Shown: positions 1-7,775, counted from the first letter of the stretch. The stretch: DNA of 14,835 nt from Avisuccinivibrio_A sp964399665 (GCA_964399665.1 CAYNSI010000035.1:1-14835); one strand, 5' to 3'. The notes: generated by a model from the sequence alone, not told the origin. Made by a program: numbers and translations.

Positions 1-149
1 CCAAAGCGGCGGGGTCTTGAGAGAAAGAAAAAGCCCCTCCGTCTTGCCAGCTTCGCTGCTAAATCGGTTTTGTCCACATATAGCATCTTGTCGTCAATCA
101 GACTTGCAAAATCCTTGATTGAAACCGGCAGATTGTCTATTAATGCCAT
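1..149 (-). CDS. AAA-ATPase-like / PD-(D/E)XK nuclease family protein, N-terminal fragment
   Basis: Reading leftwards from ATG at 149, the frame stays open for 49 codons to the window edge, so only the N-terminus is present. It begins MALIDNLPVSIKDFASLIDD, followed by a YVDKT motif (residues 24-28) and then FFFLSRPRRFG (residues 39-49). The sequence G/S-DF-x-LI, YVDKT and F-LSRPRRFG(KS) is the hallmark start of the Pfam 'AAA-ATPase_like' family; RPRRFGK is the start of its Walker A loop, cut off here before the GKS. Full members are usually over 500 residues with a C-terminal PD-(D/E)XK nuclease-like domain, which would lie outside the window. Their cellular role is not established. An AGGAG Shine-Dalgarno lies 9 nt upstream of the ATG. 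The gene is divergent from nnr; in E. coli this position holds queG, so it looks like an accessory insertion into conserved synteny. Confidence 0.85.
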   Translation of the reverse strand, partial: MALIDNLPVSIKDFASLIDDKMLYVDKTDLAAKLARRRGFFFLSRPRRF

Positions 150-158
150 GACCTGATT

Positions 159-163
159 CTCCT
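159..163 (-). promoter_or_regulatory. Shine-Dalgarno of the AAA-ATPase-like gene
   Basis: On the minus strand this reads AGGAG, 9 nt before the ATG at 149. It supports that start codon over any further upstream. No well-spaced -35/-10 pair was found upstream, although a TTGACA hexamer lies about 60 nt before the start on the minus strand. Confidence 0.6.
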
Positions 164-329
164 GCGGCAGTTTAGATAAGAGAGCACATTTTATCTTCTG
201 ATTTGTCAAAAGAATTCCTGTTTCTCGAACCCTAGGCCCGCCGAATCTCCAACATTCAGCGCTTTGACTTTAAAACAGATCTTACAGCAAAGCTCCTGTT
301 CCGTCGTCTTTTTAAGTGAATTCAGCGCA

Positions 330-351
330 CAGAGCCTGCTCTGCTTTTTTT
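330..351 (+). terminator. Possible weak intrinsic terminator or leader hairpin
   Basis: CAGAG and CTCTG form a 5-bp stem around a CCTG loop (330-343), followed by C and seven T residues (345-351). This is terminator-shaped for plus-strand transcription, but the stem is short and no plus-strand gene lies upstream inside the window. It could end a small transcript, act as an attenuator in a long nnr leader, or be fortuitous. Confidence 0.3.
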
Positions 352-352
352 A

Positions 353-380
353 AGCCTCTTGCAATACATTGCAGGAGGCT
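353..380. repeat. Imperfect inverted repeat, 12-bp stem with a 4-nt loop
   Basis: The left arm AGCCTCTTGCAA (353-364) and right arm TTGCAGGAGGCT (369-380) pair over 12 bp with a single T-G pair around the loop TACA. A T-run precedes it on the plus strand and nothing U-rich follows on either strand, so it is not a standard intrinsic terminator. It could be an RNA hairpin or a dyad for a DNA-binding protein. Its left half, GCCTCTTGCA, also occurs just downstream of miaA (about 7476), which may be chance. Confidence 0.5.
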
Positions 381-447
381 GACAACGAGAGTTCCTGGTC
401 AATAGCAAAAATAGCACTGCCTGATTTGGTAAGTTTGGCTAAGGTTA

Positions 448-520
448 GAATCGTAAGCTGCAGCAAATTAGCATCCGTGAGCTGGATCACTGTTGGAATC
501 GTAAGCAGTAGTTTTACGAT
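448..520. repeat. Repeated GAATCGTAAGC motif with an inverted half-copy
   Basis: GAATCGTAAGC occurs at 448-458 and again at 496-506, 48 bp apart; extended leftwards the two copies agree over 14 of 15 bases (GTTAGAATCGTAAGC and GTTGGAATCGTAAGC). The second copy contains ATCGTAA (498-504), which pairs with TTACGAT (514-520), giving a 7-bp perfect inverted repeat with a 9-nt loop. Spacing close to whole helical turns upstream of nnr fits binding sites for a regulator, but no known consensus was recognised. Confidence 0.45.
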
Positions 521-580
521 GCACCTTGATGAAAGTTATGCTACAAATGACCAATAAGGCAGTCTTAATGAGAAAAAACC

Positions 581-2119
581 ATGATACCGTCATATATTGT
601 CTTTAACAGCCATGAAGTACGTTTTATAGAGCAGGAGCATGCCGCCTGTAATCACGGCCATTGTTTTGATCTGATGCTCAGGGCAGGGCAGGGGGTTTTT
701 CGGCATCTTATTAGAAAATGTTCCAATCCTGCCATGGTTTGGATCTTTGCAGGAAAGGGCAATAACGGCGGTGATGGCTATGTGGTGGCAAATTGTCTTA
801 TGGGTGCGGGGATCCCCCATAGGATTTTTGCAGCAGGAGAGCCCAAGGAAGGTACTGAGGCTTATAAGGCCTGCCGCTTTTATTTGAGTATGGGCGGAGT
901 GGTGGAAACAGAGCTTCCCAGGGAGTTTGCAGGGCATAACAGTCCTGCCCTGGTAGTCGACGCCCTTTTGGGTACCGGAATTTCTGAGGCGCCTCATGGG
1001 AGGATCCAGGAGTGGATTAGGTTCATCAACCGCCTTAATGTCTTTACCATTGCAATTGATGTGCCTTCAGGGGTTGATGCCGATACCGGCTGTGTCGCGG
1101 GTGACTGCGTTCAGGCCAATCTTACGGTATGTACTCTGGCAGTAAAGCCGGGGGTCTTTACTTCAGCTGCCGTAGACTATGCCGGTGAAATTGTATTAGA
1201 AGATTTAGGAGTCGATCTGCAGAGTTTTGCAGGCAGGATGCAGGACAGGGTGGAGGGTGCCCAGGACATGCCGGTTTATGTCTATAACTTTGATGGGGTA
1301 AGAGAAGATCTTCCCATAAGACTTACTTCCGCAAACAAAGGGGACAGCGGCAAGGTTTTGATAATAGGAGGCGCCAAAGGCTTCGGTGGTGCGGCAATTT
1401 TGGCTGCCATGGGGGCGGTGCGGGCAGGGGCGGGCCTGGTTAAGGCGGCAGTAGCCCCTGAGAATATCAGTGCCCTCAACAGCGCCATTCCCGAGGCCAT
1501 GAGTGTGGATTTTTCCGATGCTGAGGCCCTGGAAAAAGCACTCAGCTGGGCTGATGTCATAGCAGTGGGCCCGGGGCTTGGCACCTCAGAGCATGCCAGA
1601 GATATTGTAAGGCTGCTGTCAAAACCTGACGGTGACATTGAAGTTCCCTTAATTTTCGATGCTGATGCCTTAAATATTCTGGCAACTGAAGGCGGGGTAT
1701 TGGAAAACAGGATCCTAACCCCTCATCCGGGGGAGGCTGCAAGGCTGCTGTCTACTACCATATCAGAGGTCAATCACAACCGCCTTAAGGCCTGTACCGA
1801 GCTGCAGGCCCGCTATGGGGGAGTGGTGCTGTTAAAGGGGCCGGGATCGATAGTATGTGACGGATTAAGTCTTGGCATCATACAGGAAGGCTCGCCTGCC
1901 ATGGCAACCGGTGGCATGGGGGATGTGTTAACGGGCATTACGGCAGCTTTGGTGGCACAAAAATTACCCCCCTCCTCTGCCATGATTACGGCAGCCTGTC
2001 TTCACGGCCGAGCGGGAAAGCTTGCAGCACAAGAAGGGGTCATAGGAACAATGGTAAGTGATCTTCTTCCTTTTATACGGCGTCTTGTTAACGGCAAATC
2101 AGCTCCAATGCAGGTTTGA
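581..2119 (+). CDS. nnr: Bifunctional NAD(P)H-hydrate repair enzyme (epimerase plus ADP-dependent dehydratase)
   Basis: Repairs hydrated NADH and NADPH, which form spontaneously or by enzyme side reactions: the N-terminal domain epimerises R-NAD(P)HX to the S form and the C-terminal domain dehydrates S-NAD(P)HX using ADP. The 512-residue length fits the fused YjeF family. Visible in the epimerase half (about 1-225) are GKGNNGGDGYVVA (58-70), VVDALLGTG (125-133) and AIDVPSGVDADTG (158-170). In the dehydratase half (about 240-505) are KGDSGKVLIIGG (253-264), GPGLG (330-334), DADALN (360-365), TPHPGEAARLL (380-390) and GGMGDVLTG (444-452), whose Asp448 sits at the family's catalytic position. 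The start is the ATG at 581; the ribosome site is weak (GAG, then an A-run). First gene of the cluster, ending 59 bp before tsaE. No broken or missing motif seen. Confidence 0.97.
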   Translation: MIPSYIVFNSHEVRFIEQEHAACNHGHCFDLMLRAGQGVFRHLIRKCSNPAMVWIFAGKGNNGGDGYVVANCLMGAGIPHRIFAAGEPKEGTEAYKACRFYLSMGGVVETELPREFAGHNSPALVVDALLGTGISEAPHGRIQEWIRFINRLNVFTIAIDVPSGVDADTGCVAGDCVQANLTVCTLAVKPGVFTSAAVDYAGEIVLEDLGVDLQSFAGRMQDRVEGAQDMPVYVYNFDGVREDLPIRLTSANKGDSGKVLIIGGAKGFGGAAILAAMGAVRAGAGLVKAAVAPENISALNSAIPEAMSVDFSDAEALEKALSWADVIAVGPGLGTSEHARDIVRLLSKPDGDIEVPLIFDADALNILATEGGVLENRILTPHPGEAARLLSTTISEVNHNRLKACTELQARYGGVVLLKGPGSIVCDGLSLGIIQEGSPAMATGGMGDVLTGITAALVAQKLPPSSAMITAACLHGRAGKLAAQEGVIGTMVSDLLPFIRRLVNGKSAPMQV

Positions 2120-2178
2120 TGTGCTAATATTGAAATTAAGCTTGACATGCTCGCTTAAAATTGCTTTTGTGACATTAA

Positions 2179-2664
2179 ATGGCTCGAACAAAAAGCTTTG
2201 ACCTAAAAGATGAGGCGGCAACGCTTAAGGCAGCGGCGGTTTTGGCAAGGCTGCTGGAAGAGGTTGCGGCATCTGCTGCCAGGGCGGTAATTGTCTACCT
2301 TCAGGGGGATTTGGGCGCGGGAAAAACTACTTTTTGCCGCGGGTTTATTAAAGCTTTGGGCTATGAGGGGGTGGTCAAATCTCCGACCTTTACCATTGTA
2401 GAGCCGTACAGCGTAAAGGGCCTTACCATTTACCACTTTGACCTCTACCGCTTAAGCGATCCTGAAGAGCTTTGGTACTTGGGCGGGCGTGATTACTTTG
2501 AAAAAGGCGCCTTGTGTCTCATAGAATGGCCTTCATTGGGGGAGGGTGTTTTACCTGAGGCTGATGTGGTGGTGAATCTTGAAATTGCAGGAGACGGCAG
2601 GAAAATTGCCATTACCTGCCATAGGGTTTTAGAAGATTTACCGGAAAATTTTTGGCAGTTATGA
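2179..2664 (+). CDS. tsaE: tRNA threonylcarbamoyladenosine biosynthesis ATPase TsaE
   Basis: ATPase partner of TsaB and TsaD, which transfer the threonylcarbamoyl group to A37 of ANN-decoding tRNAs; TsaE hydrolysis resets the complex. The 161-residue protein matches family length. Walker A is GDLGAGKTT (43-51), followed by the family signatures SPTFTIVEPY (68-77) and YHFDLYRL (85-92), and LIEWP (114-118). The ATG at 2179 has no clear Shine-Dalgarno; the GTG at 2169 is out of frame, so no better start is evident. The 59-bp gap after nnr contains a TTGACA hexamer (2142-2147), but no good -10 follows at the right spacing. Located in the same position as E. coli tsaE (yjeE), 21 bp before amiB. 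Confidence 0.96.
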   Translation: MARTKSFDLKDEAATLKAAAVLARLLEEVAASAARAVIVYLQGDLGAGKTTFCRGFIKALGYEGVVKSPTFTIVEPYSVKGLTIYHFDLYRLSDPEELWYLGGRDYFEKGALCLIEWPSLGEGVLPEADVVVNLEIAGDGRKIAITCHRVLEDLPENFWQL

Positions 2665-2685
2665 CTTGTTTAGAGTGAATCTTGA

Positions 2686-4317
2686 ATGGGTTTGGTGAAC
2701 AGATTTATTGGTGTGCTTGGTTTGAGCCTGCTTGTTACAGGAGCAGTCTTTGCCGACAACATTAATAATTTGCGGGCTTTTTCAAACCAGGACAAGACCA
2801 GGGTAGTTTTTGATCTTGATTTTAATCCGCGCTATTCAACTGCTTTGAATGATGACGGACGTACCTTTATTGTCCGTGTCAAGAATGTCAGCAATTATAA
2901 GACGGCAAAGGACAGCCTGACTTTTGATCCCAGAAGTGCGGTAAGACAATTTTCCAAGGTCACGGACGGCAGCGATGTGCGCTATATTTTTGCCCTGGAC
3001 GGTTCAGGAACTCCCAATGTTTTTGTCCTCAAACCCCAGGATGGTCATAATTATCGGCTGGTCATAGATTTTCCGCATACCTCCCCAAGGGCAAGGGGAC
3101 CTGCTGCAGGTGAAGTTAAGGTCTTGGATCAAAAGACGGCAGATTCCCTTGCAGGATCTGGAGTAGGAGCCGGAGGGATCCCTCCTACCCATGTCATAAC
3201 GGTAGCCGATGCCGACACTGCTGAAAAAGCGCTGTTAAATTCCTTAAGCACGGTAGGAGCTGATGGGATCCGCACCATGACCCCGGCCCAGGCTGCCGCT
3301 TATCAGAAGGAGATGCAGGAGCTTAGGGACAAAAAGAACAGTACTGTTACATCTAATAGCAGTGTCGAAGAAGAGGTTTTGGATACTCAGGCTCCGCCTC
3401 CTGCCGTGGTAATTCAGGCCAACCCGGATCCTTTTATCATAGCAATTGATGCAGGCCACGGCGGCAAAGATCCCGGAGCTTTAGGAAAGCGCGGGGTGCG
3501 CGAGAAAAATGTTACCCTGGCAATTTCAAAGTATCTTGCAGATTATATTAATTCCAATAAGCAGTTTCGGGGCAGGTTGATAAGAAGTAATGATACCTTT
3601 GTTGACTTGGACAAGCGCTCGGAGATTGCAAGGCGCTACAAGGCCAATATCTTAATTTCCATACATGCTGACTCGGTAGCTTCAGGAAACAATGCCCGCG
3701 GCGCTTCAGTGTGGGTGCTTTCAGGCAACAGAGCCCAGCGTGAAAACGGCAAAATCCTAAAATCAAAAGGCAGGCAGACCCAGTTGCTGGGGGGAGCAGG
3801 AGAAGTAATTTCCCAAAGCGATCAAAACCCCTATCTTGCAGCCACGATATTGGAAATGACTTCAGAAAATACCCGTTCCGAAGGCTATACCCTGGGGCAG
3901 GAAATTTTATCCAAAATGGGAAAATTTACTAAGCTTCACAATTCAAAGCCCATTCACGCCTCACTTGCGGTGTTAAAGTCTCCTGACATCCCATCACTTT
4001 TGATTGAAACCGGTTTTTTATCCAACCGCTATGAGGAGATTCAACTTAATCAGCCCAATTATCAAAAGCAGCTTGCATACGCAATCTATCAGGGGATCAT
4101 AAGTTATTATGAAAAAAATCCTGCCATGATGTTCAAGACCCGTCAGGAATCGGCAATCCGCGCTGGTACTCCTGAAAAGGTCTACGCCGTCCAAAAGGGA
4201 GATTCTCTTTCCAAAATTTCCCGAAGCTATGGGGTCAGTGTAAATTCCATAAAACAGCGCAACGATTTAAAATCCGATGTCATCAGCGTAGGACAAAAAT
4301 TAGTAATCCCCAACTGA
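2686..4317 (+). CDS. amiB: Periplasmic N-acetylmuramoyl-L-alanine amidase, AmiB type
   Basis: Zinc amidase that cleaves the amide bond between N-acetylmuramic acid and the stem peptide, splitting septal peptidoglycan during daughter-cell separation; family members are activated by EnvC or NlpD-type factors. Order of parts: Sec-type signal peptide (about 1-23, likely cut after VFA; no twin-arginine), AMIN domain (about 25-130), Ala/Gly-rich linker with a coiled stretch near 200-217, Amidase_3 domain (about 249-478) and one C-terminal LysM (about 499-542). Active-site residues are visible: His258 in DAGHGGKDPGA, Glu273 in REKNV, His327 in SIHADS and Glu441 in LIETGFLSN. At 543 residues it exceeds E. 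coli AmiB (about 445), mainly through the linker. Stops 1 bp before the mutL start, implying translational coupling. Confidence 0.96.
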   Translation: MGLVNRFIGVLGLSLLVTGAVFADNINNLRAFSNQDKTRVVFDLDFNPRYSTALNDDGRTFIVRVKNVSNYKTAKDSLTFDPRSAVRQFSKVTDGSDVRYIFALDGSGTPNVFVLKPQDGHNYRLVIDFPHTSPRARGPAAGEVKVLDQKTADSLAGSGVGAGGIPPTHVITVADADTAEKALLNSLSTVGADGIRTMTPAQAAAYQKEMQELRDKKNSTVTSNSSVEEEVLDTQAPPPAVVIQANPDPFIIAIDAGHGGKDPGALGKRGVREKNVTLAISKYLADYINSNKQFRGRLIRSNDTFVDLDKRSEIARRYKANILISIHADSVASGNNARGASVWVLSGNRAQRENGKILKSKGRQTQLLGGAGEVISQSDQNPYLAATILEMTSENTRSEGYTLGQEILSKMGKFTKLHNSKPIHASLAVLKSPDIPSLLIETGFLSNRYEEIQLNQPNYQKQLAYAIYQGIISYYEKNPAMMFKTRQESAIRAGTPEKVYAVQKGDSLSKISRSYGVSVNSIKQRNDLKSDVISVGQKLVIPN

Positions 4318-4318
4318 T

Positions 4319-6490
4319 ATGACCATTCACAAGCTGTCCAAAGAATTAGCAGGCCAGATTGCCGCAGGTGAGGTGGTGGAACGTCCTGCCTCGGTAGTAA
4401 AGGAGCTTTTGGAAAATGCCGTTGACAGCGGTGCCGATGAAATCATTCTTAAGATAGGACGGGCGGGCAAAACCCTCATTGCAGTCAGGGATAACGGCTG
4501 CGGCATAGCAAAAGATGAGCTCCACCTGGCATTAGCCCCCCATGCCACCTCCAAAATTTCCTCCCTTGAAGATTTGGACAGTATTGCAACACTAGGCTTC
4601 AGAGGTGAGGCTTTATCCTCCATTGCCTCGGTATCCCATCTTCTTTTGACATCAGGGACTAAACAGGGCGGCGGAGCCTTCAGTATTTACGTTCAGGGAT
4701 CTGAACTAGACCCTGTAATTATGCCTGCGGCCCATCCTGTGGGAACCAGCGTTGAGGTAAAGGATCTTTTCTTTAATACTCCCGGAAGAAGGCGCTTTTT
4801 AAAATCAGACAGAACCGAATTGTCCCATATTAAAAACATTTTTACGGGTATTGCCCTGTCGCAGCAAAATATCAGATTTGAGCTTTACGTTGACGGAAAA
4901 AAGGAACTGTTACTTGATAAGGCCCCTGATGAGGCATCACTGTTAAAAAGACTCTCCAGGCTTTTAAGCCCCGGGTACTTAAAGGATGCCGTAAAACTTG
5001 AGGCTCAGATCCCTTCCTATGACATCACAGGCTATGTGCTGCCGCCGCCTCCTGTTGAGTCCAATGCAGTAGATGACATCCGCCTTATTCTCAACGGCAG
5101 GGTGGTTGAAGACAGGCTGTTGACCCATGCGGTAAGAACTGCCTTTACCCAGATTACAGGAAGACGCTGTTCGTCTCGGGCAGTGCTTTATATCAAATGT
5201 CCTTTTTCCCTGGTTGATGTTAACGTGCACCCCAGGAAGCTTGAGGTCCGCTTTCACGAAGGACGCATAATCCACGATTTTTTAGAGCAGAGCATCACTG
5301 AAATCTTAAAGCAGGCAGAAAATGACCCGGACATAAATGCGTTAAACTCTGCAAACTTAAATGACAATGAAGAAGTAGTAGCAGGGGACTTGGCAGGTCA
5401 AAGTTCTGCAAAAGAGCAAAACCTGCTGCATAAGATGCCGGGCATGGCAAAGGCAGAGCAGGGCAGTGAAGCCTGTGAAAGTTCAGGCAGGATCTTAGCT
5501 TTTTCCGGTGAAGATATTGACTTGTTCAACCAAACTGCAGTTATTGCCAATAATAGATCCTGCAGCAGTGGCCTAAAGGATAAGAACCTTAAGCATCATG
5601 AAGCACCCTTGGGGCCAGCTTCTTTTACAGGGCCGTCATCAGGGACTAATGATGATGTATTAAAATCTGCAGGAACTTTCAAAGATGTCGGTGAAAAAAG
5701 CCACTTAAAAGAAGGCAGAGCAGCTTTTGATCTTAAGATCCCCTCCTCAGAGGATTTTGCCGCTGATGTTAATGTTAAGGAGCCTTCCTGTAAGACAGAT
5801 ACCGGGGCTTTGCTTAAAACGGTCAGTAATTTTGACCGGGAAATAAAAAGGAAGGCTTTTTTTGATAACAGCACCAGGCGTATTTTAAGCACCACTTTTG
5901 ATGAAGAATTTTTGCATGATCCTGCGCCTGATGAGCCCAAGGCGGTATTTTTAAGTCTTATATCAGGCAGCGTGGCCTTGATGTTACTGGGTGAACTTTA
6001 CTATCTGGTGCGTCTTGATAAAGTGCAGATCCTGCTTGCAGCACTGCATTATGAAAAGACCCTCAAGGATGATGAAGTAGCATCATTTGCCCTTACCATG
6101 CCTTTTGCAGTCAAGGCAGAAGGCAGTCTTATCCGCGCCTTGAGGCAGAATAAGGATGCAGTAAGGCGTGCAGGTTTTGATATTGCCTTAAAAAAAGAGA
6201 GCATCCTGCTAAACAGGGTGCCATTGCTGCTAAAAGGGTCAGATCTTGCAGGATATTCCTTAAGGGCACTGCATTTTACAGCTTCAGCTGCAGTATCAAT
6301 AGCAAAGGGAGAGTGCCCCAGGCAGTTGTCACTTCTTCTTGCCGGGGGAAGAGCAGGAAGCTTTTTTACCAAGGAGGCTGCAGCAAAGCTGTGTGCTTAT
6401 CTTGGCGCTACGCTTTTGAGCTTATTGGGAAACGCTGTAATGGAGCTTAAGATGCAGTCTTTGGTAACAGAGCTTTTATCAAGGGAGTGA
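4319..6490 (+). CDS. mutL: DNA mismatch repair protein MutL
   Basis: GHKL-ATPase linking MutS mismatch recognition to strand incision and helicase loading. The N-terminal ATPase domain (about 1-335) shows KELLENAVDSGA with Glu29 and Asn33, DNGCGI (58-63), ATSKI (76-80), GFRGEAL (93-99), NTPGRRRF (153-160) and DVNVHPRKLEVRF (300-312) with Lys307, the same number as in E. coli. The C-terminal dimerisation domain spans about 540-723. No DQHA-x2-E-x4-E endonuclease motif is visible; the matching region reads RLDKVQILLAALHYE, so this is the E. coli-like type that relies on MutH. At 723 residues it is roughly 100 longer than E. coli MutL (615); the excess is a polar, low-conservation linker (about 335-540). 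Start lies 1 bp after amiB stop; the stop overlaps the alternative GTG of miaA. Confidence 0.97.
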   Translation: MTIHKLSKELAGQIAAGEVVERPASVVKELLENAVDSGADEIILKIGRAGKTLIAVRDNGCGIAKDELHLALAPHATSKISSLEDLDSIATLGFRGEALSSIASVSHLLLTSGTKQGGGAFSIYVQGSELDPVIMPAAHPVGTSVEVKDLFFNTPGRRRFLKSDRTELSHIKNIFTGIALSQQNIRFELYVDGKKELLLDKAPDEASLLKRLSRLLSPGYLKDAVKLEAQIPSYDITGYVLPPPPVESNAVDDIRLILNGRVVEDRLLTHAVRTAFTQITGRRCSSRAVLYIKCPFSLVDVNVHPRKLEVRFHEGRIIHDFLEQSITEILKQAENDPDINALNSANLNDNEEVVAGDLAGQSSAKEQNLLHKMPGMAKAEQGSEACESSGRILAFSGEDIDLFNQTAVIANNRSCSSGLKDKNLKHHEAPLGPASFTGPSSGTNDDVLKSAGTFKDVGEKSHLKEGRAAFDLKIPSSEDFAADVNVKEPSCKTDTGALLKTVSNFDREIKRKAFFDNSTRRILSTTFDEEFLHDPAPDEPKAVFLSLISGSVALMLLGELYYLVRLDKVQILLAALHYEKTLKDDEVASFALTMPFAVKAEGSLIRALRQNKDAVRRAGFDIALKKESILLNRVPLLLKGSDLAGYSLRALHFTASAAVSIAKGECPRQLSLLLAGGRAGSFFTKEAAAKLCAYLGATLLSLLGNAVMELKMQSLVTELLSRE
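6481..6487 (+). promoter_or_regulatory. Shine-Dalgarno that decides the miaA start
   Basis: AAGGGAG lies 5 nt before ATG 6493 and inside the last codons of mutL. It would overlap the alternative GTG at 6487, which argues for the ATG and for coupling of mutL and miaA translation. Confidence 0.6.
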
Positions 6491-6492
6491 CC

Positions 6493-7470
6493 ATGACCCC
6501 GCGAGCGCTGGTGCTTTTGGGGCCTACTGCCTCAGGAAAGACCAATCTGGTGCTGAATCTTGCCAAAAAACTCCCTTTAGAGGTCATAAGCCTTGATTCT
6601 GCCATGGTATATAAAGGCATGGATATTGGAACCTCAAAGCCTTCTAAGGAGGAGCTTGCAGCCTGCCCGCATCATCTTATCGACATTTGTGATCCTAAAG
6701 AAAGCTTCAGTGCCGCACAGTTTAGGGAAGAGGCCGTAAGGCTTGTTAATGAAATCTCATCCCGTGACATTCTGCCTGTTATCTGCGGCGGAACCATGAT
6801 GTATTACAAGGCCCTCACTGAAGGTTTGTCACCGCTTCCTAAAACCGATCCTGATATTAGAAGGGAAGTTGCCCTCATAGGAGAGCAGAAAGGCTGGCCT
6901 TATCTTCATGATACTTTAAAAGATATTGATCCTGACTCCTACATAAGGCTTGATGCCAATGACAAACAGAGGATCTCAAGGGCCGTTGAAGTTTACAGAA
7001 TGACGGGAAAACCCATCTCTCAAATTATCAGGCAGGGCAAAAAGGCAGCATGCCCCTTCCCTTATCTGGAAGCTGTGATCATGCCGCACAAAGACAGAAA
7101 GCAGTTGAAGGAGATCATAAGAAGGCGTTTTTTGGCCATGTTGGATCAAGGCCTGGTATTGGAAGTAACCGCTCTTAGGCAAAGAGGGGATCTTGGTTTT
7201 GATATGCCTGCTATAAGATCCGTAGGCTACAGGCAGGTTTGGGAATATCTTGACGGGCTTTATGGTTATGATGAGATGGTCCAAAAGGCAGTTATTGCAA
7301 CGGCAAGACTTGCAAAACACCAGATGACGTGGCTTCGCGGCGGTCTTAAGGGAGAGCGTTTAGAACTTGCCATGGGAGATCCTGATGCTTTAAATAAGCT
7401 TTATGATTTGGCCTTGAAGCTTATCAATGACGATTTTAAATCCTCATGTAATAAATCGGCAGCTTTTTGA
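6493..7470 (+). CDS. miaA: tRNA dimethylallyltransferase MiaA
   Basis: Transfers a dimethylallyl group from DMAPP to N6 of A37 in tRNAs reading UNN codons, the first step to ms2i6A. From the ATG at 6493 it is 325 residues: P-loop GPTASGKT (10-17), DSAMVYKGMDIGTSKP (35-50) with the catalytic-pocket Asp, GGTMMYYKAL (99-108), QRISRAVEV (159-167), RSVGYRQVW (242-250) and ARLAKHQMTWLRG (271-283). The frame could begin at GTG 6487, inside the mutL stop, but AAGGGAG at 6481-6487 is ideally placed for the ATG and would overlap the GTG, so the ATG is preferred. Gap to the mutL stop is 2 bp. In E. coli miaA carries internal promoters for hfq; whether that holds here cannot be judged by eye. Confidence 0.97.
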   Translation: MTPRALVLLGPTASGKTNLVLNLAKKLPLEVISLDSAMVYKGMDIGTSKPSKEELAACPHHLIDICDPKESFSAAQFREEAVRLVNEISSRDILPVICGGTMMYYKALTEGLSPLPKTDPDIRREVALIGEQKGWPYLHDTLKDIDPDSYIRLDANDKQRISRAVEVYRMTGKPISQIIRQGKKAACPFPYLEAVIMPHKDRKQLKEIIRRRFLAMLDQGLVLEVTALRQRGDLGFDMPAIRSVGYRQVWEYLDGLYGYDEMVQKAVIATARLAKHQMTWLRGGLKGERLELAMGDPDALNKLYDLALKLINDDFKSSCNKSAAF

Positions 7471-7637
7471 TTTTGCCTCTTGCAGGAAATTAGTTGGAAC
7501 TTGATTTTTAGGGCAGTTGAATTTTTTTCTTGGCAGCGGGGTGTTTTCTTGGCATGGGGCTGTTTTGCAACATCATGTCCTCAGGCTTGGAGTTTCAAAT
7601 AGTAGCATTATTTGCAAATTAAAGATAATATAGACAG

Positions 7638-7662
7638 GTCCTTAAGGTTTGTTTTTAAGGAC
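7638..7662. repeat. 8-bp perfect inverted repeat in the miaA-hfq gap
   Basis: GTCCTTAA (7638-7645) pairs with TTAAGGAC (7655-7662) across a 9-nt G/T loop. No T-run follows, so it is not an intrinsic terminator. It follows the AT-rich TAATAT segment by about 7 nt and could lie near the 5' end of a transcript started there. Confidence 0.5.
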
Positions 7663-7746
7663 GGATGCTGCCGGCAAAAGTGCTCTTGCGCTTACTAAAG
7701 ATAGGATTTTCAGGGTTTTGTTTTGTCGGGTCGTCTGCAGCCAGTT

Positions 7747-7775
7747 TTGACGGCATCATGCAAACGGTCTTAAGT
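7747..7775 (+). promoter_or_regulatory. Candidate sigma-70 promoter for hfq
   Basis: TTGACG (7747-7752) matches 5 of 6 bases of the -35 consensus and is followed after exactly 17 nt by TTAAGT (7770-7775), a weak -10. It would give an hfq leader of about 75-80 nt. Hfq is known to autoregulate through its own leader in E. coli, so a leader of this size is plausible; the call rests only on sequence match. Confidence 0.3.

Larger units (their letters stand above)
150..580. other. Divergent intergenic region between the AAA-ATPase-like gene and nnr
   Basis: This 431-bp stretch separates two divergent genes and must contain both sets of upstream signals. It holds a short hairpin with a T-tract (330-351), a 12-bp stem-loop (353-380), a direct repeat and an inverted copy of the same core (448-520). 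A 62-codon frame at 369-557 starts at a TTG inside the stem-loop and has no recognisable protein features, so I do not call it a gene. A weak promoter-like pair (TTTACG at 513-518, TATGCT at 537-542, 18-nt spacer) could drive nnr, but the match is poor. Confidence 0.5.

Noticed and set aside
353..380. Intrinsic terminator reading of the 12-bp stem-loop
   Set aside because: The T-run lies before the stem on the plus strand and neither strand has a U-rich tail after it.
369..557. 62-codon plus-strand frame in the nnr upstream region
   Set aside because: Starts at a TTG inside a stem-loop, has no usable Shine-Dalgarno at correct spacing, no recognisable domain, and overlaps the repeats; treated as non-coding.
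1282..1638. 118-codon minus-strand frame antisense to nnr
   Set aside because: Proline/alanine-rich antisense shadow with no domain; nnr is intact on the other strand.
6487..6492. GTG start for miaA, two codons upstream
   Set aside because: The only Shine-Dalgarno would overlap it; ATG 6493 is better spaced. The difference is two residues only.
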